64,000 bases of DNA from Brucella gallinifaecis (GTDB lineage Bacteria > Pseudomonadota > Alphaproteobacteria > Rhizobiales > Rhizobiaceae): assembly GCF_006476605.1 (NCBI RefSeq), contig NZ_ML636801.1, positions 310,001 through 374,000 of the forward strand, in the 5' to 3' direction. This document shows positions 8,754 to 18,280 of the stretch, piece after piece; within the stretch, counting starts at the first letter, position 1, and each line of letters opens with the position of its first letter. The position numbers and the translations under genes were made by a program. Under the pieces are notes generated by a model that saw only the letters and a list, made by a program, of their open reading frames with translations, ran no database searches and was not told the origin of the DNA.

Positions 8754-8862
8754 TAGAGCGCGATGCGCCCTATAGGCGCACAAAGGCCGCTCTAACGTTT
8801 TGATTTGCTGCATAACTTTTTCTTAAATTGATTTCAATTTTAGAAAAAGTTATGCAGCGGCC
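8754..8862. repeat. Interspersed palindromic repeat (copy 2) with a 50-bp near-perfect palindrome
   Basis: The left half is AGAGCG...CGCTCTAAC around TGCGCCCTATAGGCGCA. The right half (8808-8857) is a 50-bp palindrome that starts CTGCATAACTTTTTCT, ends with its exact reverse complement, and has a single mismatch pair in the arms. The left half is closely matched at 34956-35011, where the long palindrome is missing. The palindrome can form a hairpin of about 24 bp on either strand. Confidence 0.75.
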
Positions 8863-8932
8863 TAAAGAATTTTATCGGCGGTTCGGCTTTTAGGTCGTTC
8901 ACGCTCTCTAACTCGTGGAGACGACGCGCTTT

Positions 8933-10582
8933 ATGGCTCGCCAATTCATTTATCATATGTCCGGGCTGAACAAGGCCTATGGCGCTAAAAAGGTTATCGA
9001 AAACCTTCATCTGTCATTCTATCCAGATGCGAAGATTGGTATTCTCGGCCCGAACGGCGCCGGTAAATCGACAATCCTCAAGATCATGGCCGGGCTCGAC
9101 AAGGATTATACGGGCGAGGCATGGCTTGCTGAAGGTGCGACCTGTGGTTATCTTGCACAGGAACCGCATCTTGACCCTGAAAAGACAGTTCTTGGCAATG
9201 TGATGGAAGGCGTGGCTGAAAAGACAGCTATTCTCGACCGTTACAATGAGCTGATGATGAACTATTCTGATGAAACCGCGGACGAAGGTGCGGCTCTTCA
9301 GGACGTTATCGACAGCCAGAACCTCTGGGATCTCGACAGTCAGGTTGAAATGGCGATGGAAGCTCTGCGCTGTCCGCCAGCTGACGCTGATGTCACCAAG
9401 CTTTCTGGTGGTGAACGCCGCCGTGTTGCACTTTGCAAACTGCTGCTCTCAAAGCCTGATTTGCTGCTGCTCGACGAGCCAACCAACCATCTTGACGCAG
9501 AAACCACTGCATGGCTTGAAAAGCATTTGCGTGAATATGAAGGCGCAGTGCTCCTAATCACGCATGATCGCTACTTCCTTGACAATGTTACCGGCTGGAT
9601 TCTTGAACTCGATCGTGGTCGCGGCATTCCGTATGAAGGCAATTACTCTGCTTATCTGGAAGCCAAATCCAAGCGCATGATTCAGGAAGGCCGCGAAGAC
9701 GATTCCCGTCAGAAAGCCCTTGAACGCGAACGCCAGTGGATTGCGGCAAGCCCGAAAGCACGTCAGTCGAAGTCGAAAGCCCGTATCAAGGCCTATGATC
9801 AGTTGGTTGAAGCTGCCAATAATCAGCGTCCGGGCGATGCCCAGATTCTGATTCCGGCTGGTGAGCGTCTCGGTCAGGTGGTTATCGAGGCTGAAGGTCT
9901 GACCAAATCATTTGGTGATCGCATGTTGATCGAAAACCTGACATTCAAACTGCCTCCGGGCGGTATTGTCGGTGTTATCGGTCCTAACGGTGCCGGTAAG
10001 TCGACGCTGTTCAAGATGATCACCGGTCAGGAAAAACCGGATTCAGGTTCTATCCGTATCGGTGATACTGTTCAGCTTGGTTATGTTGATCAGAGCCGCG
10101 ATCATCTTGATCCAAACAAGAATGTCTGGGAAGAAATTTCCGGCGGTAATGACATTATCAAGCTTGGCAAGTTTGAAATGAATAGCCGCGCTTATTGTGG
10201 TGCATTCAATTTCAAGGGTGGCGATCAGCAAGCCAAGGTTGGCAATCTATCCGGTGGTCAGCGCAATCGTGTGCATCTTGCCAAGATGTTGCAGGCTGGC
10301 GGCAATGTTCTGCTGCTTGACGAACCGACCAACGATCTTGATACCGAAACGCTGGCAGCGCTTGAAGATGCGCTTGAAAAATATGCTGGCTGCGCTGTTA
10401 TCATTTCCCACGATCGTATGTTCCTTGATCGCTTGGCGACGCATATTCTGGCGTTTGAAGGCGATAGCCATGTCGAATGGTTTGAAGGTAATTTCCAGGA
10501 TTATGAAGCCGATAAGGTTCGTCGTCTCGGACCTGAAAGCGTCAATCCGAAGCGGGTTACTTACAAGCCGCTGACGCGCTAA
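8933..10582 (+). CDS. ettA: Energy-dependent translational throttle protein EttA (ABC-F)
   Basis: The 549-residue soluble ABC-F ATPase acts at the ribosomal E-site and gates entry into elongation according to ATP/ADP ratio. Two ABC cassettes are complete: Walker A GPNGAGKS at 39-46 and again near 350, two [16 protein letters not shown] signatures, and two LLLDEPTN Walker B segments. The linker between cassettes is arginine/lysine-rich ([18 protein letters not shown]), as in EttA. The start is the ATG of MARQFIYHM, with GTGGAG upstream; a longer frame starts six codons earlier. A terminator follows. Confidence 0.95.
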   Translation: MARQFIYHMSGLNKAYGAKKVIENLHLSFYPDAKIGILGPNGAGKSTILKIMAGLDKDYTGEAWLAEGATCGYLAQEPHLDPEKTVLGNVMEGVAEKTAILDRYNELMMNYSDETADEGAALQDVIDSQNLWDLDSQVEMAMEALRCPPADADVTKLSGGERRRVALCKLLLSKPDLLLLDEPTNHLDAETTAWLEKHLREYEGAVLLITHDRYFLDNVTGWILELDRGRGIPYEGNYSAYLEAKSKRMIQEGREDDSRQKALERERQWIAASPKARQSKSKARIKAYDQLVEAANNQRPGDAQILIPAGERLGQVVIEAEGLTKSFGDRMLIENLTFKLPPGGIVGVIGPNGAGKSTLFKMITGQEKPDSGSIRIGDTVQLGYVDQSRDHLDPNKNVWEEISGGNDIIKLGKFEMNSRAYCGAFNFKGGDQQAKVGNLSGGQRNRVHLAKMLQAGGNVLLLDEPTNDLDTETLAALEDALEKYAGCAVIISHDRMFLDRLATHILAFEGDSHVEWFEGNFQDYEADKVRRLGPESVNPKRVTYKPLTR

Positions 10583-10590
10583 AGAAAATC

Positions 10591-10625
10591 ACAGGGCCGG
10601 TGCATTGCACCGGCCCTTTTTATAT
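10591..10625 (+). terminator. Rho-independent terminator after ettA
   Basis: Perfect GC-rich stem AGGGCCGGTGC / GCACCGGCCCT with a 3-nt loop, followed by TTTTT. It ends 12 bp before the next gene on the same strand. Confidence 0.9.
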
Positions 10626-10636
10626 AAGGGGATGTC

Positions 10637-11401
10637 GTGAAAGATTGGTCTGCACAGCAATATCTGAAGTTTGAGGATGAGCGCAGCCGTCCGGCTGCGG
10701 AACTTTTGTCCCAGATCAAAATCGATAATCCGCGCAAGGTGGTCGATATTGGCTGTGGTCCGGGCAATTCTACGGAGCTTTTGGCGCAGCGCTGGCCCAA
10801 TGCGAAAATATCGGGTTTCGATACATCGCCGGATATGATTGAGAAAGCCCGGCAACGCTTGCCTAAGCTGGATTTCGCGCTTGGTGATCTCACCAAATTT
10901 GTGCCAGATGCTGATACTGATGTGTTGTTTTCCAATGCTGTTTTCCAGTGGGTGCCTGATCATCTGGAACAAATGCAAAGATTGCTGTCAGGACTTCAGA
11001 CAGGCGGCTGTCTGGCTGTGCAGATGCCGGATAATATTGCTGAACCAACGCATCAATTGATGCGCGAAGTTACCAAAACACATCCGTTCAAGGCGAAGCT
11101 TGGCGATAAGGGCAGGGCAGCGCTACCGCCTGTTGCAGATTATTATAATGCTTTGATTGGTCATGCATCGCGGGTCGATATCTGGCATGTGATTTATAAT
11201 CATCAGCTGAAAGATGTAGATGCTATCATCGAATGGGTAAAATCTACGGGTTTGCGCCCGTTCCTTGATCCGTTGGATGATGATGAAAGGCATGAATATC
11301 TGAGCGCTTATAAATCTCGTCTTGAGGAATTTTACCCGATTTTGAATGATGGCCGTGTATTGTTGCGATTCCCACGTATTTTCATCATTGCCAGAAAGTA
11401 G
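10637..11401 (+). CDS. tam: Trans-aconitate 2-methyltransferase
   Basis: The 254-residue SAM-dependent enzyme methylates trans-aconitate, a by-product that inhibits the citric-acid cycle. It has the SAM motif [12 protein letters not shown] (about 36-47), the family hallmark [18 protein letters not shown] at the N-terminus, and [12 protein letters not shown] (motif II/III). Translation starts at GTG 10637 with GGGGATG upstream. It lies just behind the ettA terminator and so probably has its own promoter or depends on read-through. Confidence 0.92.
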   Translation: MKDWSAQQYLKFEDERSRPAAELLSQIKIDNPRKVVDIGCGPGNSTELLAQRWPNAKISGFDTSPDMIEKARQRLPKLDFALGDLTKFVPDADTDVLFSNAVFQWVPDHLEQMQRLLSGLQTGGCLAVQMPDNIAEPTHQLMREVTKTHPFKAKLGDKGRAALPPVADYYNALIGHASRVDIWHVIYNHQLKDVDAIIEWVKSTGLRPFLDPLDDDERHEYLSAYKSRLEEFYPILNDGRVLLRFPRIFIIARK

Positions 11402-11713
11402 GTTGACGTTATCGTGGGGCTTTTCACGAATACTTTACCGGAGCATTAAAATTAGTTTTTTATAAAACCTATAAAATTCAAATTGTTGATATTTCTGTCT
11501 GTGGTCTCTTAGCGGATAGTCGTATGCGGTGACAGATTGCGTGTAAGCGATATTGCTCCTATGGCTTTGTGATTGAATCATGCGCTTTCAGATCAAAAAC
11601 CAAGACCGGACTATCTGCCGACTATTATGAGATCAGCGATTATTGTTTTGCTTTCTTAAGCGGACGGTGATCGCACAGTCGTTTTTTTTACGGCTGCTAT
11701 CAGGAGTTTCAGA
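11402..11713. other. Intergenic region upstream of the KgtP-like permease
   Basis: About 310 bp of AT-rich sequence with no convincing gene. A T-run (AGTCGTTTTTTTTACGGCT) near 11680 and an AGGAG ribosome-binding site at 11702-11706 precede the permease. No clear operator or repeat was found. Confidence 0.4.
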
Positions 11714-13051
11714 ATGAGCAATGCAGAAATGCACAGCGATGCCAATGGCGAGATTGAAGAGAAACACGATGCTCATGACACGCGCCGACGAATTTATTCG
11801 ATCGTTGCCAGTGCTTCGGGCAATCTTGTCGAATGGTATGATTTCTACGTCTATTCCTTTGGTGCACTTTACTTTGCATCACAGTTTTTTCCGGCTGAGG
11901 ATCAAACCAGTCAGCTGCTGAATGCAGCGGCCATTTTTGCTGCCGGTTTTCTTATGCGACCAATTGGAGGCTGGCTGTTTGGGCGACTGGCTGACAGGCT
12001 AGGCCGTCGCACATCCATGCTGATTTCTGTCAGTATGATGTGCCTTGGTTCTTTTGCAATCGCAATTCTGCCAACCTATGAGACGATTGGTCTTTGGGCG
12101 CCGTTGCTGCTTCTGCTCGTCCGTCTGTTGCAAGGGCTTTCTGTTGGTGGCGAATATGGAACGACGGCTACCTATATGAGTGAGGTTGCACTTGCCGGGC
12201 GTCGCGGTTTCTTTTCGTCATTCCAGTATGTGACCCTGATTGGCGGTCAGCTTCTGGCTGTTCTGGTGCTGGTTATCCTGCAACTCTTCCTGACCTCGGA
12301 ACAGTTGCATGAATGGGGCTGGCGTATTCCGTTTGCCATTGGTGGTCTGGCCGCAGTCGTTGCTCTGTTTCTGCGTAGAAACCTGCATGAAACATCAACC
12401 GAAGAATCCCGTAACAACAAGGCTGCTGGCAGTTTTGCTACTATCTGGAAGCATCACCGCAAGGCGTTTCTGGTCGTTGTGGGTTTCACGGCTGGCGGTT
12501 CGCTGACCTTCTATACATTCACGACTTATATGCAGAAATATCTGGTCAATACGGCAGGTATGAGCAAAGAAACAGCCAGTGCGGTCATGACCGCTGCGCT
12601 GTTTGTATTTATGCTTTTGCAGCCGTTATTTGGTCATATATCTGATAAGGTTGGCCGCAAGCCGATGATGATCGCATTTGGCGGTGTGTCGGTTCTGACG
12701 ACCATTCCATTGCTCACCGTGATTGGTTCGGTTCAAAGCTCGACCATGGCATTTATCTATATTGCTATCGCTATGGCGATTGTCAGTATGTATACGTCGA
12801 TTGGTGGCATCGTGAAGTCGGAACTGTTTCCGGCTGAGGTTCGCGCTTTGGGGGTCGGGTTTTCTTATGCTATTGCCAATGCGATTTTTGGCGGCACTGC
12901 TGAATATGTGGCACTGTGGTTCAAGAAAATTGGTCTGGAAAGTGGTTTCTTCTGGTATGTGAGCATTATGATGGTGATTGTTTTCATCGTCGGATTGATC
13001 ATGCCCGATCCACGCAAACATGGCTATTTGCAGGGACACAGCACGCATTAA
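11714..13051 (+). CDS. kgtP: MHS-family MFS transporter, alpha-ketoglutarate permease-like
   Basis: The 445-residue inner-membrane proton symporter has about 12 predicted helices. It shows the MHS-family signatures [14 protein letters not shown] at the first helix, the loop motif [12 protein letters not shown], and [21 protein letters not shown], which resembles the KgtP alpha-ketoglutarate carrier more than the proline/betaine ProP group. A dicarboxylate such as 2-oxoglutarate is the best substrate guess. A good ribosome-binding site (AGGAG) precedes the ATG. It is monocistronic with a terminator downstream. Confidence 0.85.
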   Translation: MSNAEMHSDANGEIEEKHDAHDTRRRIYSIVASASGNLVEWYDFYVYSFGALYFASQFFPAEDQTSQLLNAAAIFAAGFLMRPIGGWLFGRLADRLGRRTSMLISVSMMCLGSFAIAILPTYETIGLWAPLLLLLVRLLQGLSVGGEYGTTATYMSEVALAGRRGFFSSFQYVTLIGGQLLAVLVLVILQLFLTSEQLHEWGWRIPFAIGGLAAVVALFLRRNLHETSTEESRNNKAAGSFATIWKHHRKAFLVVVGFTAGGSLTFYTFTTYMQKYLVNTAGMSKETASAVMTAALFVFMLLQPLFGHISDKVGRKPMMIAFGGVSVLTTIPLLTVIGSVQSSTMAFIYIAIAMAIVSMYTSIGGIVKSELFPAEVRALGVGFSYAIANAIFGGTAEYVALWFKKIGLESGFFWYVSIMMVIVFIVGLIMPDPRKHGYLQGHSTH

Positions 13052-13065
13052 TATCTGAATCAGTT

Positions 13066-13098
13066 AAACGCTGCTTTGGGGGGGCAGCGTTTATATTT
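13066..13098. terminator. Terminator between kgtP-like gene and DUF2293 gene
   Basis: Stem AAACGCTGC / GCAGCGTTT with a G-rich loop, followed by TATATTT on the + strand and preceded by weaker A-rich sequence. It overlaps the stop of the convergent DUF2293 gene and is best suited to the + strand. Confidence 0.65.
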
Positions 13099-13414
13099 CG
13101 ACTTTTTCGTCGTCATCGGCAGTGACAAGTCGTGTGGCGCGCCATTCGGTCAGTTTTCTATTGATCGCATCCAGCACAAAAAAACGTGCTGAATCCTTAT
13201 CATAACCATCATCACGCAAGGCGTCATAATCCGTATAGGCATGGCGGACATGCGCAACGGTTGCAAGCCATACAGCAATAGATGGCGGGAGAGATTTCAT
13301 ATGCGGTGCAAGTGCTGCCGCACGGATGGGTTCTGAATCCGAATAGGGAACTGCGGGGAGCAAAAGTGTAAGCGATTTTGCAATTGCCTTTTGTCGTAAA
13401 GTGCTTGCGCCCAT
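13091..13414 (-). CDS. DUF2293 domain protein
   Basis: The 107-residue cytoplasmic protein carries the DUF2293 pattern in its second half: HVRHAYTDYDALRDDGYD, then ARFFVLDAINRKLTEWR. The family's function is unknown. The frame is open for 47 more codons upstream, but the Met at 13414 has a strong AGGAGA ribosome-binding site seven bases before it and gives the usual length. It is divergent from the ArsR-methyltransferase gene, with the shared 184-bp region holding that gene's palindromic operator. Confidence 0.8.
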   Translation of the reverse strand: MGASTLRQKAIAKSLTLLLPAVPYSDSEPIRAAALAPHMKSLPPSIAVWLATVAHVRHAYTDYDALRDDGYDKDSARFFVLDAINRKLTEWRATRLVTADDDEKVEI

Positions 13415-13557
13415 AATCGTTCTCCTTTCCTGCTTGCAGCAAGATTCGTAAGAAGCATAATCTGCTTGTTCATCTGTTCCAATGCCTATGCGTGAGACAT
13501 GACGCTTTACTGTGCGGGGGAATGGGAAAGTACTTGCGTTAGATCTGCACTTCACAT

Positions 13558-13577
13558 AAACATATCTTTATATGTTT
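13558..13577. promoter_or_regulatory. Perfect palindromic operator upstream of the ArsR-methyltransferase/metF operon
   Basis: Arms AAACATAT and ATATGTTT are exact reverse complements around a 4-bp CTTT spacer. The site lies 21 bp before the TTG start codon and 9 bp before the GGAGG ribosome-binding site, a position expected for autorepression by an ArsR-family dimer. Identity of the binder is inferred from position. Confidence 0.7.
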
Positions 13578-13598
13578 TGTATTTGTGGAGGTTGAGAA

Positions 13599-14609
13599 TT
13601 GCGTTTGCAGCTCGATCAGATGGTGGATGTTTTAAAAGCGGTGGCTGAGCCAAGTCGCTTGCGCATTCTGGCGCTTCTTTCCAGAGGCGATTTGACTGTA
13701 TCGGATCTCACGACAATTCTTGGCCAGTCGCAGCCGCGCGTGTCGCGTCATCTCAAATTGCTGGGTGAGGCCGATCTCATCGACCGTTATCAGGAAGGTG
13801 CATGGGCTTATTTCCGTTTATCGGATAATGCAGTCTGTGGTGAAGTTGTGCGCAATCTTCTGACGAAGCTTGATGGTGTGGACGCTTTGCTTGAACGGGA
13901 TATGGAACGGCTTTCGCAGGTTAAATCCAGCCGACAGGAAAAGGCAGCAGCTTATTTTAGTGCCAATGCAGGTAGCTGGGATGAAATCCGCAAGCTGCAT
14001 GTGTCTGAAAATGCCGTTGAATCCGCTCTTAAGACGATTGTGGGCAATAAGCCATTTCAGGCAATGCTTGATGTAGGCACCGGTACCGGTCGTTTGCTGG
14101 AAGTATTCTCAAAGCTTTATGTGCGTGGGCTTGGCATTGATATTAATCGTGACATGCTGTCTGTGGCGCGTGCCAATCTTGATCTCGCATCGGTTGACAA
14201 TGCTCAGGTACGTCAGGGTGATGTTTATGCATTGCCGGTTGAACGTGAGAGTTTTGATCTCGTAACCATTCATCAGGTTCTGCATTTTCTTGATGATCCG
14301 CAGGCTGCAATTCGTGAAGCAGCCCGTGCGCTGCGTCCGGGTGGGCGGTTGCTGGTTGTTGATTTTGCACCGCATAAGCTTGAGTTTTTGCGTGAAGAAC
14401 ATGCGCATTTAAGGCTTGGCTTTAGTGACGAGCAGATGCTTGGATGGCTGAAAGAAACAGGACTTGAGCCTGTTACAACGACTGAATTGGGGCCAAAGGC
14501 TGCAAATGGCAGCGATGGATTGACGGTCAAGCTGTGGCTTGCGCGTGATCCACGTATGCTGATTGCTGATCCTGCCTCACGCAATGAAAGCATGACGGAG
14601 ACAGTTTAA
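13599..14609 (+). CDS. ArsR-family regulator fused to SAM-dependent methyltransferase (SahR-like)
   Basis: The 336-residue protein has an N-terminal winged-helix ArsR domain (about 1-90; LRILALLSRGDLTVSDLT, SQPRVSRHLKLL) and a C-terminal class I methyltransferase domain (about 130-320; LDVGTGTGRLLEVF, LRPGGRLLVVDFAPH). It starts at TTG with GGAGG seven bases upstream. Fusions of this type next to metF resemble regulators of the methionine/SAM cycle, such as SahR, which senses S-adenosylhomocysteine. Here the methyltransferase fold may act as the sensor; that is inference. It overlaps metF by one base, so the two are cotranscribed and translationally coupled. Confidence 0.85.
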   Translation: MRLQLDQMVDVLKAVAEPSRLRILALLSRGDLTVSDLTTILGQSQPRVSRHLKLLGEADLIDRYQEGAWAYFRLSDNAVCGEVVRNLLTKLDGVDALLERDMERLSQVKSSRQEKAAAYFSANAGSWDEIRKLHVSENAVESALKTIVGNKPFQAMLDVGTGTGRLLEVFSKLYVRGLGIDINRDMLSVARANLDLASVDNAQVRQGDVYALPVERESFDLVTIHQVLHFLDDPQAAIREAARALRPGGRLLVVDFAPHKLEFLREEHAHLRLGFSDEQMLGWLKETGLEPVTTTELGPKAANGSDGLTVKLWLARDPRMLIADPASRNESMTETV

Positions 14610-15508
14610 TGGGCTTTTATGGTCTTTCCCGCCGATCCGATATTGGCCAGACCACCCGGGTCTCGTTCGAATTCTTCCCGCCCAAATCGGAAGAAATGGA
14701 ACAGCGCCTGTGGGAAACGGTAACGCGGCTGGCACCGCTCAAGCCTGAATTTGTCTCTGTGACTTATGGTGCAGGTGGTTCGACGCGTGAGCGTACGATA
14801 CGCACGGTTGCACGTATTCTCAAGGAAACAGATGTTGCACCTGCGGCCCATCTGACCTGTGTTGATGCAACATGTGAGGAAGTGGACCGTGTTGCGCAGG
14901 AATTTGCAGCACTTGGCGTTAACCGCTTTGTGACGTTGCGTGGCGATCCGGCTGCTGGTATTGGCGAAAAATATGTGCCAACGCCGGGGGGGTATCAAAA
15001 TGGTGCAGAACTGGTCGGAGGCTTACGCAAGCTGGCCGATTTTGACATTTCGGTTTCTGCTTACCCGGAAAAGCATCCTGAAAGCCCGGATTTTGCTACC
15101 GATATCGATATGCTCAAGCGCAAGGTCGATAATGGGGCGACGCGTGCGATCACGCAGTTTTTCTTCGATAATGATCTTTATGAACGTTATGTAGAACGTG
15201 TGCGCCGCGCAGGTATTTATATTCCAATCGTTCCGGGTGTTCTGCCCGTGCATAATTTCAAACAGGTTCACAATTTCTGCGCCCGCTCGGGAACGCATAT
15301 TCCGGCATGGCTGGCAGAGCGGTTTGACGGGTTGGAAAATGATCCACACACGCATCAGCTTGTAGCAGCTGCCATCGCTGCCGAGCAGGTTATGGATCTG
15401 ATTGAGCGTGGCATACAGGATTTCCATTTCTACACGATGAACAGGGCCGATTTGCCCTATGCTATTTGCCATATGATTGGCATTCGGCCTCAAACAGAAG
15501 TGGCGTGA
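14609..15508 (+). CDS. metF: Methylenetetrahydrofolate reductase
   Basis: The 299-residue flavoprotein reduces 5,10-methylene-THF to 5-methyl-THF, the methyl donor for methionine synthase. Recognisable blocks are VSFEFFPPKSEEME (about 17-30), SVTYGAGGSTRERT, HLTCVD, RFVTLRGDP and ITQFFFDNDLY. Length fits the bacterial MetF family. Its ATG overlaps the TAA of the upstream regulator gene by one base. No metH follows; a terminator sits 2 bp after the stop. Confidence 0.96.
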   Translation: MGFYGLSRRSDIGQTTRVSFEFFPPKSEEMEQRLWETVTRLAPLKPEFVSVTYGAGGSTRERTIRTVARILKETDVAPAAHLTCVDATCEEVDRVAQEFAALGVNRFVTLRGDPAAGIGEKYVPTPGGYQNGAELVGGLRKLADFDISVSAYPEKHPESPDFATDIDMLKRKVDNGATRAITQFFFDNDLYERYVERVRRAGIYIPIVPGVLPVHNFKQVHNFCARSGTHIPAWLAERFDGLENDPHTHQLVAAAIAAEQVMDLIERGIQDFHFYTMNRADLPYAICHMIGIRPQTEVA

Positions 15509-15510
15509 AT

Positions 15511-15545
15511 TAAAAAAGCCCGGTTTGAACCGGGCTTTTCTTTTG
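15511..15545 (+). terminator. Rho-independent terminator after metF
   Basis: Stem AAGCCCGGTT / GAACCGGGCTT with a one-base loop centre, flanked by an A-run on the left and TTTTCTTTT on the right. It closes the ArsR-metF operon. Confidence 0.9.
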
Positions 15546-15606
15546 TTTAAGACATATCGGTCCATCCTCAAAACCGATGCTGTCTAATGGCTTGGGCTTT
15601 CCCCAA

Positions 15607-15693
15607 TCAGGGAATAACGCCCACTATCAACGCTGCAACAAATGCAAATGCTGCACAGATCATGAGGACGTTCAAAGATCGCGTTAGTCCCAT
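15607..15693 (-). CDS. 28-residue single-pass membrane peptide
   Basis: An ATG at 15693 opens a 28-codon frame ending in TGA at 15607. The peptide starts MGLTRSLNVLM and continues as one hydrophobic helix (ICAAFAFVAALIVGVIP). A strong AGGAGA ribosome-binding site lies seven bases upstream. Short polar N-terminus plus one helix is typical of small membrane proteins that associate with larger complexes. I do not recognise a named family. The ribosome-binding site and sharply hydrophobic composition argue against a chance frame, but conservation was not tested. Confidence 0.6.
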   Translation of the reverse strand: MGLTRSLNVLMICAAFAFVAALIVGVIP

Positions 15694-15939
15694 TGGTCTG
15701 TCTCCTATTATGCGCCCGATAAGATCGAGTGCGCGTTGGTAGAGAACCTGAATCTAAGCGCAAAATGGCTCAAACAAAAGAAGATTTCTTTCTGTAATGT
15801 GGTGTGATCGTGAAAAAAACCTTCTGTTTACTACCTAAGTCTTTGAAATATTTAACTGTAAAAATTTGTTCACATTTCATGAAAAGTGCCGCCAAACCAT
15901 TCATTCTGGCTATGGTTTTCGATGTCTGGTTTTTAAATC

Positions 15940-16873
15940 TCAACGCATGAATGCCAGAAAAGCAGACAGAGTCACCACTGAAATGATTGTCGAGTAGAGG
16001 ATGACATTTGATGTAATTGCAGCCTCGCGACGATAATGTTCAGCCAGCATGAAAGGGCCGGTTCCAGCCGGTAATGCAGCGAGAAGCGTTGCACTTTGCG
16101 CAAGATGTATCGGTAATTTGAACACGTAAATTGCCAGTAGCCATGTGATAAGCGGCATGATGACAAGCTTGACTGAAACAAGGAAAGCAATGGCATTGAC
16201 GCTTTCGCGTTCGATTTTTCGAGGCTGCCAGGAAAAGGCCGAGTGCAACAAGAGCACAAGGCGAGGCAGCACCGCCCAGCATTTTCAGAAATGTTTCAGC
16301 GGGAGCCGGAATGGTGAGGCCGGTTACAGCCATCAAGCTTCCGAAGAATGGCGCAATGAGCAGCGGATTGCGGATAAGTGATCCTATAACTTTCCATGCC
16401 AGATGCAGAGGCTTTTTTTCACTTTGCAGTCCGATTTCGATCAGAATAATGGCAAAGGCAAAAGTTACGCAAACAGTGATTATGATAGTGATCGTTGTTG
16501 CGGCAAGAACGCCTGAGCCAAACGCAATCATTGAAAGCGGAATGCCCATATAGCCTGTATTGGGATAGGCGGCGTTAAGACCATCAAGCGCATTGTCGGC
16601 AAGCGGTTGCTTGCCTCGAAGTCGAATGATGAAGGGCAGTGTAAAAGCACTGGCACTGCTGAGTAAAAATACGGCGATGAAGCCCGGTTGCCATAACTCG
16701 CTGCCATGGGTGTTTGCCATGATGTCGAAAAGCAGGGCAGGCAGGGCGAGATAGACTACAAAGCGATTCAACTCCGCAATTGCATGGGATCCCAATATTT
16801 TCAGCTTGAACGCCAGCCAGCCTGAGAAAATCAGGGCGAATACGGGCAAAACAATGACCAGAGTGGAAAGCAT
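15940..16873 (-). pseudogene. Auxin efflux carrier (AEC) family transporter, frameshifted
   Basis: The first 216 or so codons (from ATG 16873) encode a standard AEC/malate-type permease N-terminus with multiple helices (LVIVLPVFALIFSGWLAFKL; AYPNTGYMGIPL). At about 16215-16219 the frame is lost, and the rest of the family domain (KIERESVNAIAFLVSVKLVI, ALPAGTGPFMLAEHY) continues in a neighbouring frame to 15940. The break lies in a run of five A on the coding strand; four A would restore one frame. Either this is a recent pseudogene or a sequencing error in a homopolymer. An intact protein would have about 310 residues. Confidence 0.8.
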
Positions 16874-16900
16874 GGTGGTGGATCAACTGCCAGAAATTGA

Positions 16901-16927
16901 AAAAAGCGCGGAGATTGTCCGCGCCTT
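16901..16927 (-). terminator. Terminator after the MltB-like gene
   Basis: Read on the minus strand, GCGCGGAC / CTCCGCGC forms a stem followed by TTTTTT. It separates the MltB-like gene from the downstream AEC gene. Confidence 0.85.
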
Positions 16928-16941
16928 TCTTTAAAAATTAA

Positions 16942-18165
16942 TCAGAGCTTTTCAAGCAGTTCTGGTGTTGGCCATGAGTCGGCTGGCATTCCAAGGCGCA
17001 ATTGTTCATTGCGCACTGCGTCACGGGTCAATACGCCGAAAACGCCGTCGATCTTGCCCATTTCATAGCCGCGGGCCTGTAATTTTGTCTGCAATTCTTT
17101 CATCTGTTCCTGCGTCAAACCCTGATCGGGATTACCAGGATTGAAAGCAGGCGCACCTGCGAGGCGCGTGGCAAAATAGGCTGCCGTGGTCGCATAAACG
17201 ATTGACTTGTTCCATTCGACGAAAATATCAAAATTGGGGTAGGAGAGGAACGCGGGTCCCTTGCGGCCCAGCGGCAGAAGCAGCGATGCATCACCATCAT
17301 CAGGGCCGAGCGGACCATTGAGGCCAGTGACACCATGTTGCGCCCACCACGAATGTGGTTTGCGATTGGTGCGGATGGATTCTTCCCATGGCAGATCCTG
17401 AGTGATGCGCACTTCTTCAAGCCATGGTTCGCCACGCTTCCAGCCGAGTTCGGAAATCATCCGGCCTGCTGTCATCATTGCATCAGGAACGCTGTTTTTC
17501 AGATCGACCTTGCCATCGCCGTCACCATCGACGCCGCGTTCAAGATAATCCTTTGGCAAAAGCTGCATCATGCCAATTTCACCAGCCCATGCACCCGTTG
17601 TGGCTGCATCGACCACGCCGGTGTCAAATAGTTTGAGAAGGGCGATCAGCTGTGGACGGAAAAGTTCCGGGCGGCGGCAATCGTAAGAGAGCGTCACAAG
17701 GGCGTTGAGTGTATCGAAATCACCCTGAATGGCGCCATAATCGGTTTCAAGACCCCAGAAAGCTGCCAGCACCGGGCCCGGCACGCCATAGGTTTCTTCG
17801 ACCTTTTTAAATATATCGGCATATTTGACGAGGTTGTTTTGACCGTTTTTCAGGCGTGCTTCGGAAATCAGACGCTTGGAGAATTCGGTGAATGTCAGGT
17901 TGAAGACAGTTTGCTTGCGGTCGCGATCAAGAACTTTCTGCTCAAGCATAGCCTTGTGCAGCTCCGCTATGCCCTTTTCACCCACGCCTGCCTCGCGTGC
18001 TTCCTTGGTGAGATTGTTCATCCACTGGCCGTAATCAATCTCGCATTCGGGCTTTTGCAGATTGGCCGTATCGGTTGTCGTAGCCGGGGTGGGAGAAGCG
18101 AGAGCCTGGGAAAGAGCAGTTGATGCCAGTAAAGCGGCAGCTATCACTGAAGCGATAAGTTTCAT
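16942..18165 (-). CDS. Lytic murein transglycosylase, MltB-like, with peptidoglycan-binding domain
   Basis: The 407-residue periplasmic enzyme cleaves the MurNAc-GlcNAc bond to form 1,6-anhydro ends. It has a signal peptide (LIASVIAAALLASTALSQALA), an SLT_2/MltB catalytic domain with the acid Glu in AAFWGLETDYG (about residue 158), and WAGEIGMMQLLPKDY. A C-terminal PG_binding_1 domain (about 345-400; LQTKLQARGYEMGKIDGVFG) follows. There is no lipobox cysteine, so it is probably soluble. It is one of four cell-wall hydrolase genes in this 8-kb stretch. Confidence 0.9.
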   Translation of the reverse strand: MKLIASVIAAALLASTALSQALASPTPATTTDTANLQKPECEIDYGQWMNNLTKEAREAGVGEKGIAELHKAMLEQKVLDRDRKQTVFNLTFTEFSKRLISEARLKNGQNNLVKYADIFKKVEETYGVPGPVLAAFWGLETDYGAIQGDFDTLNALVTLSYDCRRPELFRPQLIALLKLFDTGVVDAATTGAWAGEIGMMQLLPKDYLERGVDGDGDGKVDLKNSVPDAMMTAGRMISELGWKRGEPWLEEVRITQDLPWEESIRTNRKPHSWWAQHGVTGLNGPLGPDDGDASLLLPLGRKGPAFLSYPNFDIFVEWNKSIVYATTAAYFATRLAGAPAFNPGNPDQGLTQEQMKELQTKLQARGYEMGKIDGVFGVLTRDAVRNEQLRLGMPADSWPTPELLEKL

Positions 18166-18280
18166 TGAGAGAACTCACAATTAAAGGGGAGTAGCTCCCC
18201 AATCTGTTTTTTAAAGTTAGTGCCTCATCACGCAACGGAAATGAAGCAAAACTTAGTGTGAGTTGTCATTTGATGCCGAG

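Noticed and set aside
8590-8775. 61-codon + strand frame upstream of ettA
   Set aside because: Weak ribosome-binding site, no domain, and it ends in the interspersed repeat.
18186-18200. GGGGAG/CTCCCC hairpin between the GH25 and MltB-like genes
   Set aside because: Short stem with no proper T-run; not called as a terminator.
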